A DNA stretch of 64,000 bases from NCBI RefSeq assembly GCF_021341665.1, contig NZ_JAJTTH010000007.1:62001-126000 (forward strand), in the 5' to 3' direction. A program made the position numbers and the translations under genes. This document shows positions 43,435 through 49,960 of the stretch, piece by piece. Origin of the DNA: Pseudomonas sp. Au-Pse12. Lineage in GTDB: Bacteria > Pseudomonadota > Gammaproteobacteria > Pseudomonadales > Pseudomonadaceae. Below the pieces are notes generated by a model that saw only the letters and a program-made list of their open reading frames with translations, was not told where the DNA came from and searched no databases. Position 1 is the stretch's first letter. Each line of letters opens with the position of its first letter.

Positions 43435-45474
43435 TTACAGCTCGGCCGCCAGACGCGAACCCTGGTTGATGGCGCGCTTGGCGTCCAGCTCGGCGGCCAC
43501 ATCGGCACCGCCAATCAGGTGCACGTTCTGCCCCGCCGCCAGCAGGCCATCCTGCAGCTCGCGCAGCGGGTCCTGACCGGCACAGATGACGATGTTGTCC
43601 ACCGCCAGCACCTGGGGCTCACCCGCTTCGCCGATACGGATGTGCAGGCCCGCGTCGTCGATCTTCAGGTACTCGACGCTGTTGAGCATCTGCACCTGCT
43701 TGTTCTTCAGCCCGGTGCGGTGAATCCAGCCGGTGGTCTTGCCCAGGCCGTCGCCGACCTTGGATTTCTTGCGTTGCAACAGGAACACCTGGCGCGCCGG
43801 CGCATGGGGCTCGGCCTTGATTCCAGCCACGCCACCACGGGCCTGGAGCTGGGTATCGATGCCCCACTCCTTCCAGAACGCTTCGCGGTCCTGGCTGGTG
43901 GCCACGCCCTGGTGCACGAGGAACTCGGAAACGTCGAAGCCGATGCCGCCCGCCCCGATCACCGCCACGCTCTTGCCCACCGGCTTGCGTTGCAGCAGCA
44001 CGTCCAGGTAGCTGAGGACCTTCGGGTGCTCAACCCCGGGGATCGCCGGTGTGCGCGGGGCAATGCCGGTGGCCAGGATGATTTCATCGAAGCCACCGGC
44101 CACCAGTTGCGCCACATCCACCCGGGTATCGAGGCACAGCTCGACATGCGTGGTCTGCAATTTGCGCTTGAAGTAGCGCAGGGTTTCGTAGAACTCCTCC
44201 TTGCCCGGCACCCGCTTGGCGACGTTGAACTGGCCGCCAATTTCGCTGGCGGAGTCGAACAGGGTGACCTGATGCCCGCGCTCGGCGGCCACGGTGGCGG
44301 CGGAAAGGCCCGCCGGGCCAGCACCGACCACGGCAATCTTCTTGATCTGCTTGACCGGCAGGTAGTTCAGCTCGGTCTCGTGGCAGGCCCGAGGGTTGAC
44401 CAGGCAACTGGTGAGCTTGCCGCCGAAGGTGTGGTCCAGGCAGGCCTGGTTGCAGCCGATGCAGGTGTTGATCTCGTCGGCGCGGCCTTCAGCGGCCTTG
44501 TTGACGAAATCCGGGTCGGCCAGGAACGGCCGGGCCATGGAGACCATGTCGGCATCGCCCTCGGCGAGGATCTGCTCGGCGACTTCCGGGGTATTGATGC
44601 GGTTGGTGGTGATCAGCGGAATGCTCACCGAACCCCGCAGCTTGGCCGTGACCTTGCTGAACGCGGCCCGCGGCACCTTGGTGGCGATGGTCGGGATCCG
44701 CGCTTCGTGCCAGCCGATGCCGGTGTTGATGAGGGTCGCGCCAGCGCCTTCGATGGCTTTGGCCAGCTGTACGATCTCTTCCCAGGTGCTGCCGCCTTCC
44801 ACCAGGTCGAGCATCGACAGGCGGAAAATGATGATGAAGTTCGGGCCTACCGCCTCACGCACCCGGCGGACGATTTCCACTGGCAGGCGCATGCGGTTTT
44901 CATAGCTGCCGCCCCAGCGATCGGTACGGTGGTTAGTGTGGGCCGCCAGGAACTGGTTAATGAAATACCCTTCCGAGCCCATGATCTCGACGCCGTCGTA
45001 TTCGGCCTTCTGCGCCAGGGTCGAGCAAGTGACGAAGTCGCGGATCTGCTTCTCGATGCCTTCCTCGTCCAGCTCCTTGGGCTTGAACGGGTTGATCGGC
45101 GCCTGGATCGCGCTGGGCGCCACCTGCTTGGGGCTGTAGGCGTAGCGCCCGGCGTGGAGGATCTGCATGCAGATCTTGCCGCCGGCTTCATGCACCGCGC
45201 GGGTCACGATCTGGTGCTTGAGCGCCTCTTCTTCGGTGGTCAGCTTGGCGGCGCCGGAATACACCCCGCCCTCATCGTTGGGGCCAATGCCGCCGGTGAC
45301 CATCAGGCCCACGCCGCCCCGGGCACGCTCGGCAAAATACGCCGCCATGCGCTCGAAACCGCCGGGTTTTTCTTCCAGACCAGTGTGCATGGACCCCATC
45401 AGGGTGCGGTTGCGCAGGGTGGTGAAACCCAGGTCGAGGGGGGCCAGCAAATGCGGGTAAGGTGCTCCAGCCAT
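43435..45474 (-). CDS. fadH: 2,4-Dienoyl-CoA reductase (NADPH)
   Basis: A 679-residue three-domain flavoprotein of unsaturated fatty-acid beta-oxidation. Residues about 1-330 form the FMN barrel (catalytic Tyr in EIMGSEGYFINQFL, His in AAHTNHRTDRWGGSYENR). CIGCNQACLDHTFGG plus SCLVNPRAC bind the 4Fe-4S cluster. The C-terminal FAD/NADPH half has VVGAGPAGLSAATVAAERGH and VIGAGGIGFDVSEFLVHQG. Monocistronic, divergent from a nitrilase-like gene. The opposite strand is open across the whole gene but this is a high-GC artefact. Confidence 0.96.
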   Translation of the reverse strand: MAGAPYPHLLAPLDLGFTTLRNRTLMGSMHTGLEEKPGGFERMAAYFAERARGGVGLMVTGGIGPNDEGGVYSGAAKLTTEEEALKHQIVTRAVHEAGGKICMQILHAGRYAYSPKQVAPSAIQAPINPFKPKELDEEGIEKQIRDFVTCSTLAQKAEYDGVEIMGSEGYFINQFLAAHTNHRTDRWGGSYENRMRLPVEIVRRVREAVGPNFIIIFRLSMLDLVEGGSTWEEIVQLAKAIEGAGATLINTGIGWHEARIPTIATKVPRAAFSKVTAKLRGSVSIPLITTNRINTPEVAEQILAEGDADMVSMARPFLADPDFVNKAAEGRADEINTCIGCNQACLDHTFGGKLTSCLVNPRACHETELNYLPVKQIKKIAVVGAGPAGLSAATVAAERGHQVTLFDSASEIGGQFNVAKRVPGKEEFYETLRYFKRKLQTTHVELCLDTRVDVAQLVAGGFDEIILATGIAPRTPAIPGVEHPKVLSYLDVLLQRKPVGKSVAVIGAGGIGFDVSEFLVHQGVATSQDREAFWKEWGIDTQLQARGGVAGIKAEPHAPARQVFLLQRKKSKVGDGLGKTTGWIHRTGLKNKQVQMLNSVEYLKIDDAGLHIRIGEAGEPQVLAVDNIVICAGQDPLRELQDGLLAAGQNVHLIGGADVAAELDAKRAINQGSRLAAEL

Positions 45475-45684
45475 GGTGTCACTCCAGATCGGGCAATCAC
45501 GGAAAATGCGGAAGCTCTGCGGCTTCCATCAGTAGTGCTGCACAGACTAAGAGCACAGTACCCAGCGCTCAATGACCGTAACTGACAACTTAATGATTAA
45601 AACGCGCAGCGCCCCCTTGGCAATCGCCGACCCGCGCCCTACCCTAGTCGGCGAACCCAGCACACGGCCGCTGACTGTTTTCCC

Positions 45685-46815
45685 ATGCGCAAACTTCTCT
45701 ACATCACCCTCACCCTGGCATTGCTTGCCTCGATCACCAGCTACGCACTCTGGACCCGCGACCGTCCGGGGGCGCACTACCTGTCGGACCTGCGTATCCA
45801 GCTCGCGGTGGATCAGGGTGTGCCGGCCGAACACGGCAATCTGCTGGCGATTCAACCCGAACTGTTCCCCACCGACTACCAGAGCATCGAACGCCTGCAT
45901 CGCAAGCTCGCGGCCTACTTGCAGCAAGCCCGTGACAAGGGCCTGGTCAATGACAAGACCATCGTCGTGCTGCCGGAACATGTCGGCACCTGGCTGCTGG
46001 TGGCTGGCGAAAAAAATGAGCTGTACCAGGCCACCTCGCTGAAAGAGGCGATGAACTGGCTGGCGGTGAGCAACCCGCTACCGTTTCTCAAGGCGCTGAT
46101 CGGCGCCCAGGGTAAAAGCCGCCTGGACGATGCGTACCTGCGCATGAAGGCGAAGAAGATGGCCAAGGACTATCAGTTGCTGTTCGGCGGCCTGGCCAAG
46201 GAGTTCCACGTGACCCTGGTGGCTGGCACGATCATCCTGCCGGAGCCCAGTGTCAGCCAGGGCAACCTGCAGGTCGGCCATGGCGCCCTGTACAACAGCA
46301 GCCTGGTGTTCGACAGCAATGGCCAGCCCATGGGGCAGCCTCAGCGGCAGATCTACCCGACCTATGCCGAAAGCGGCTACGTAAAAGGCGACAGCGGCAA
46401 GGACCTGCGGGTAATCGACACCCCCGCCGGGCGCCTCGGCGTGTTGATCGGCAGCGACAGCTGGTACCCCGACAACTACCGCAAGCTCAACGACCAGGGC
46501 GTCCAGCTGGTGGCGGTGCCGGCCTTTGTCATGGGCCGCGACGGCTGGGACAAACCCTGGCGCGGCTACAAGAGCATCGCCACGCCCTCTGAAGTCAGCC
46601 TCAAGCCCGAGGAAGTCAGCGAGGGTGAAGCCTGGCATCGCCTGACCCTCACTGCACGCGCGCCCAGCAGCCTGGCCAGCGCCGGGGTCAGCGTGTTCCT
46701 GCGCGGCCAGTTCTGGGATCAGCGCAGCAGCGGCCAGAGTTTCATCAACAGCAACGGCCAGACCTTTGCCGACCAGGGCAACCGCGGCGCCCGGCTGCTG
46801 AACATCTGGTTGTAA
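45685..46815 (+). CDS. Membrane-anchored nitrilase-fold protein lacking the catalytic cysteine
   Basis: A 376-residue carbon-nitrogen-hydrolase homologue with an N-terminal signal anchor (LLYITLTLALLASITSYALW). The nitrilase core is recognisable: TIVVLPEHVGTWL holds the first catalytic residue (Glu), and LGVLIGSDSWYPDNYRKLND is the region of the nucleophile, normally I-C-x-D. Here it reads IGSD, so the cysteine is absent. The Lys position (around QPQRQIYPTYAESGYVKG) is not clearly kept either. It is probably a non-catalytic periplasmic or membrane-bound protein. It precedes an AraC regulator by only four bases, suggesting a two-gene operon. Confidence 0.82.
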   Translation: MRKLLYITLTLALLASITSYALWTRDRPGAHYLSDLRIQLAVDQGVPAEHGNLLAIQPELFPTDYQSIERLHRKLAAYLQQARDKGLVNDKTIVVLPEHVGTWLLVAGEKNELYQATSLKEAMNWLAVSNPLPFLKALIGAQGKSRLDDAYLRMKAKKMAKDYQLLFGGLAKEFHVTLVAGTIILPEPSVSQGNLQVGHGALYNSSLVFDSNGQPMGQPQRQIYPTYAESGYVKGDSGKDLRVIDTPAGRLGVLIGSDSWYPDNYRKLNDQGVQLVAVPAFVMGRDGWDKPWRGYKSIATPSEVSLKPEEVSEGEAWHRLTLTARAPSSLASAGVSVFLRGQFWDQRSSGQSFINSNGQTFADQGNRGARLLNIWL

Positions 46816-46819
46816 GCCC

Positions 46820-47860
46820 ATGAAAACCCCACCGATGCGCCTGGGAGACTTGTCGGTGGGCTTCGTCCACAGCCTGATCGACGCGGTCCGCAGCCACGGG
46901 CAGGACCCGAGCCCCCTGCTGGAACAGTACGCACTGGACGCCGCGCGCCTGGCGCAAGCCGGGGCGCGGCTGTCGATCCCGCGTTACATGCGCCTGGGTC
47001 ATGGGGCAATCCAACTGACTGGCGACCCGGCGCTGGGCTTGCGCATGGGCCGCCTGAGCCGCCTGAGCCAGGCCGGCCTGGCAGGAGTGACGGCCGCCCA
47101 AGCCCCCAACGTGCGCGAAGCCGCTCGTTGCCTGACCCGGTTCGAAGCCTTGTACGGCTCCAACTATCGCGGCCAGTCGAGCTTTCACGAGGATGCCAAC
47201 GGCGCTTGGCTGCGCTTCTACTCCATCAGCCCCTACAACGCCTACAACCGCTTTGTGGTGGACTCGATCATCTCCGGCTGGCTGCAACAGCTGTCCAGCG
47301 TCGCTGCTCAGGCGATCCACGCGGAACAGATCGATATCGAGTTCGAGCGCCCGGACTATCACGACGCCTACGCTGTGCTTGGCCCCACGCCCATCCAATT
47401 TGGCGTCGAGCAGAATCAACTGCGCCTGAGCCAGGCCAGCCTCGGTTTGCGCAACCCGGAACATTGCCCGAGTACCTGGCGGCATCTGCTGCAGTTGTGC
47501 GAAAGGGAACTGGAGCAACTGACCCGCACTCGCAGCCTGCGCGAGCGCATCATTCAAATGCTCGGGCCGTTGCTCAATGGCGGCCGCGAACCGGACCTGG
47601 AAGAAGTGGCAACGCGCCTGAAGCTGCCGACCTGGACCTTGCGGCGCAAGCTGGCGGAAGAAGGGACGCAGTTTCGGGCGATTCTCAACGACACCCGTCG
47701 CGACCTGGCCATGACCTACATCCGCGATACCGAACTGGCGTTCGGTGAAATTGCCTATCTGTTGGGCTTTGCCTCAGCCGAGGCGTTTCAACGAGCGTTC
47801 AAGCGCTGGAATGACCAGACCCCGGGAGAGTTTCGCCGCAGCCACCGGCAGTTCGGCTAA
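46820..47860 (+). CDS. AraC-family transcriptional regulator (OruR/ArgR-like architecture)
   Basis: A 346-residue regulator with an N-terminal arabinose-binding-like effector domain (about residues 20-200, with QAGLAGVTAAQAPNVREAAR) and a C-terminal double helix-turn-helix: LEEVATRLKLPTWTLRRKLA and then ELAFGEIAYLLGFASAEAFQRAFKRWNDQTPGEFRR. It starts four bases after the nitrilase-like gene, so the two are likely co-transcribed. Ligand unknown. Confidence 0.88.
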   Translation: MKTPPMRLGDLSVGFVHSLIDAVRSHGQDPSPLLEQYALDAARLAQAGARLSIPRYMRLGHGAIQLTGDPALGLRMGRLSRLSQAGLAGVTAAQAPNVREAARCLTRFEALYGSNYRGQSSFHEDANGAWLRFYSISPYNAYNRFVVDSIISGWLQQLSSVAAQAIHAEQIDIEFERPDYHDAYAVLGPTPIQFGVEQNQLRLSQASLGLRNPEHCPSTWRHLLQLCERELEQLTRTRSLRERIIQMLGPLLNGGREPDLEEVATRLKLPTWTLRRKLAEEGTQFRAILNDTRRDLAMTYIRDTELAFGEIAYLLGFASAEAFQRAFKRWNDQTPGEFRRSHRQFG

Positions 47861-47861
47861 A

Positions 47862-47897
47862 AAAAAACGCCACCGGCGTTACAGCTCGGTGGCGTCT
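47862..47897 (-). terminator. Terminator overlapping the end of the acidic mini-ORF
   Basis: On the minus strand ACGCCACCG and CGGTGGCGT form a 9-bp stem whose loop contains the TAA stop of the mini-ORF, followed by a run of nine T that starts right after the AraC stop of the other strand. Confidence 0.85.
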
Positions 47898-47965
47898 TCT
47901 GCTGGTTCCAGAGGATCCAGCTCGAAAGCTTGATACTCCAGCAGTTCCTCTTGGTAATCGTCCAT
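47879..47965 (-). CDS. 28-residue acidic small protein
   Basis: Encodes MDDYQEELLEYQAFELDPLE and then PAEDATEL. Eleven of 28 residues are Asp or Glu and there is no Lys, Arg or His. AAGGAG lies six bases before the ATG, and the stop codon lies in the loop of a strong terminator, so the whole is a compact transcription unit. I recognise no family. It is divergent from the gene for a truncated E1-like protein and convergent with the AraC gene. Confidence 0.6.
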   Translation of the reverse strand: MDDYQEELLEYQAFELDPLEPAEDATEL

Positions 47966-47986
47966 GGCGGACTCCTTTTTCCGTTG

Positions 47987-48025
47987 TTGAATAACCCTGT
48001 TGAATAACCCTGTTGAATAACCCTG
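47987..48025. repeat. Three tandem 13-bp repeats in the leader of the acidic mini-ORF
   Basis: TTGAATAACCCTG occurs three times back to back. On the minus strand this places CAGGGTTATTCAA x3 just upstream of the mini-ORF ribosome-binding site (AAGGAG about 15 bases later). Confidence 0.9.
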
Positions 48026-48146
48026 TGCCTAATGACCGCTGGGACCAGCATAAAGTGCCGGGATGACAGAAAAAATACTACCCCCAAGGTCAGGATTTCT
48101 GCAATTAAAACGTAACAGGCCATGAGGAATTTAGTCCTCATCCATG

Positions 48147-48175
48147 ATTGCAATTGCAATGATTGTAATTGCAAC
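48147..48175. promoter_or_regulatory. Two TTGCAATTGCAA-type palindromes before the truncated-E1 gene
   Basis: The perfect 14-bp palindrome ATTGCAATTGCAAT (48147-48160) and the near-copy ATTGTAATTGCAAC (48162-48175), side by side, about 55 bases before the start codon of the next gene. The same palindrome precedes the E1 gene at 49961. Confidence 0.75.
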
Positions 48176-48230
48176 AAAATCGCCAAATCCGTTAGGGTAG
48201 CCGCCGAACCCTTTGCGGACGGCGCCAAGC

Positions 48231-49319
48231 ATGAATCCATCGTCACTTTTCTCCACTCGCACCGTGGCTCCCGCGCAGCAGGCGGCCCAGGCCTGCCTGG
48301 AGCTGCTCAGGCGCGCCCACAACCCCGGCGGCTCGCCGCTGAACACGGTGCTGGAAATGGCCAATACCCTGGAGCTGGACCGGCGCACCGCGCGCCAGGC
48401 CTGGGTGGTACGCAGCCATGGCGCTCAGCCGCGAAGCACCCGGATCAGCGCCTGGCCGCTCTGGTTCTCGACCGACACCACTGAAAGGCCCCTGCTCTAC
48501 CTGCACCGCTCCAGCTCTTCGGCGCAGCTGTGCGCGGTCAGCGCCGAGACCGCGGCGCGGGGCATCCTGTGCAACGACAGCGAAACCCAGGCGTCACCCT
48601 GGCCCAAGGGCGCCGACCCGTCGCTGGCATTGTGGCTAGCGCATAACCCGCACTGCCTGCCGTTCGACCCAGCCACCGGTGCAGAAGCCGAGGCGATCGT
48701 TCTCGAAGCCCTGCAGCGTCTGTATATCGAAGGCCAGCCCGGCTTCTACTACCTGGCCCTGCATGACCATGAACTGCACCTGGAGCTGGCGCCGGAGCAG
48801 AAGCACGCCGCCCTGCAAGGCATGTACAAAGTGGCGGACATCGGAGCACCGACAAGGGATAAACGGGTGCGCCTGCTCGGCGCCGGCCGGGCGTTTGCCC
48901 AGGTCAGGGCGGCGGCGGACCTGCTGGAGCGCGATTGGTCCGTGGCCAGCCAGCTGTGGAGTTGCCCCAGCTACACCCGCCTGGCTCGCGAGGCGGCAGC
49001 GGCGCAACGCTGGAACCGCCTGCACCCTGCTGAAGCAAAACGTGATTCACACCTGCAACGCTGCCTGGCGGGCGGCTCGGCACCGGTGATTGCGGTGACC
49101 GGCTACGGCCAGGCAGTGGCCGAACAACTGCGCCCCCACTTGCAGGTCGAGCTGGTGGCCTTGGGCAGCGACTCCTTCGATGCTGTCCGCGACCCGCGTC
49201 GCGGCCGCTGCCCTGAAGCGCGCTGGATCGCCGTCCTCGCCCTCAAGAGCCTGGCAGACACCGGGCAACTGCCCCGGCAATGTGTGGAACAGGCAATGCG
49301 GACCTACGGCTTGCCATGA
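48231..49319 (+). CDS. AceE-type E1 C-terminal-half paralogue of unknown function
   Basis: A 362-residue protein that aligns only with the last 40-45% of an AceE-type E1. LWLAHNPHCLPFDPATGAEA matches the HILASVIPCCIAYDPTFAYE region of the E1 at 49961; VRLLGAGRAFAQVRAAADLL matches VQLMGSGSILREVIAAAQLL; WSCPSYTRLAREAAAAQRWN and AVLALKSLADTGQLP continue the match to the end. The N-terminal ThDP-binding domain (GDGEMD motif) is missing, so it cannot be an E1 by itself. The first about 70 residues are unlike E1. Same operator and same MarR neighbour as the full E1. It may be a binding or regulatory subunit, or a stable relic. Confidence 0.75.
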   Translation: MNPSSLFSTRTVAPAQQAAQACLELLRRAHNPGGSPLNTVLEMANTLELDRRTARQAWVVRSHGAQPRSTRISAWPLWFSTDTTERPLLYLHRSSSSAQLCAVSAETAARGILCNDSETQASPWPKGADPSLALWLAHNPHCLPFDPATGAEAEAIVLEALQRLYIEGQPGFYYLALHDHELHLELAPEQKHAALQGMYKVADIGAPTRDKRVRLLGAGRAFAQVRAAADLLERDWSVASQLWSCPSYTRLAREAAAAQRWNRLHPAEAKRDSHLQRCLAGGSAPVIAVTGYGQAVAEQLRPHLQVELVALGSDSFDAVRDPRRGRCPEARWIAVLALKSLADTGQLPRQCVEQAMRTYGLP

Positions 49320-49330
49320 CGGCAATCGGC

Positions 49331-49801
49331 TCAGTTCCTGGAGCGCGCCTCGGCACCATTGGCTGCGGCCCGGGCCAGGGCCGCGGTGCGCTCCAGGGCA
49401 TCGGCAAAGGCGTGCTTCTGCTCGGCATCGAATTGCGAGAGAAACAGCTCGGCCACTGTGCTTTCGTAGATTTTCCACATCTTCTTGCGCAGTTTTCGCC
49501 CTTCGTCGGTGATGCTGACAAAGGCCGCGCGACCATCCCCTTCACAGCGCGAACGCTGCACCAGGCCGTCTTTTTCCAGGCGGTCCACCAGGCGCGTGAG
49601 GTTGTAGCGTTCGATCGCCAGCACATCGGCCAATTCGTGCATGCGCCGGGTGCCTTCGGCACCGCTTTCCAGGCCCCACAGGGCGTCGTACCAGGCATAG
49701 GCCGGCAGCCCGGCCTGGGCCAGGCGTCGCTCGATTTCGCGGATCACCGTCCTGTGAGCCCTGACAAAACGGAACCAGACATCGGGCTCTTTTGAAGACA
49801 T
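49331..49801 (-). CDS. MarR-family transcriptional regulator
   Basis: A 156-residue MarR protein: WYDALWGLESGAEGTRRMHE, LADVLAIERYNLTRLVDRLE (recognition helix), GDGRAAFVSITDEGRKLRKK (wing). It is divergent from the AceE-like gene by 159 bases and convergent with the truncated-E1 gene. The TTGCAATTGCAA palindromes in front of both E1-type genes are the likely binding sites. I start at MSSKEPDVW; the frame stays open upstream only because it runs against the E1 coding strand. Confidence 0.88.
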   Translation of the reverse strand: MSSKEPDVWFRFVRAHRTVIREIERRLAQAGLPAYAWYDALWGLESGAEGTRRMHELADVLAIERYNLTRLVDRLEKDGLVQRSRCEGDGRAAFVSITDEGRKLRKKMWKIYESTVAELFLSQFDAEQKHAFADALERTAALARAAANGAEARSRN

Positions 49802-49871
49802 GCCACACCATCCGAGGGTTTGAAGAAGGGTTGCAATAGTAGCGCATGCCAGGATAAATTCGGTCATGTAG

Positions 49872-49883
49872 TTGCAATTGCAA
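49872..49883. promoter_or_regulatory. TTGCAATTGCAA palindrome before the AceE-like gene
   Basis: A perfect 12-bp palindrome (within GTTGCAATTGCAATTA) between the divergent MarR and E1 genes, 78 bases before the E1 start codon. It is the same sequence found twice before 48231. Confidence 0.75.
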
Positions 49884-49960
49884 TTACTTTTCCCAGCACC
49901 AGACGACCTTCGATTCCACAAGAATCCGCGCGCTGGAACCCGCCCAACACGGAGCCAGGT

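Noticed and set aside
43519..45585. A plus-strand open frame of nearly 690 codons opposite fadH
   Set aside because: Antisense shadow of a well-supported enzyme gene; low-complexity product without recognisable motifs.
47987..48025. Tandem 13-mers as an iteron origin
   Set aside because: Three short repeats without an initiator gene or AT-rich unwinding region; their place in the leader of a mini-ORF suggests a regulatory role instead.
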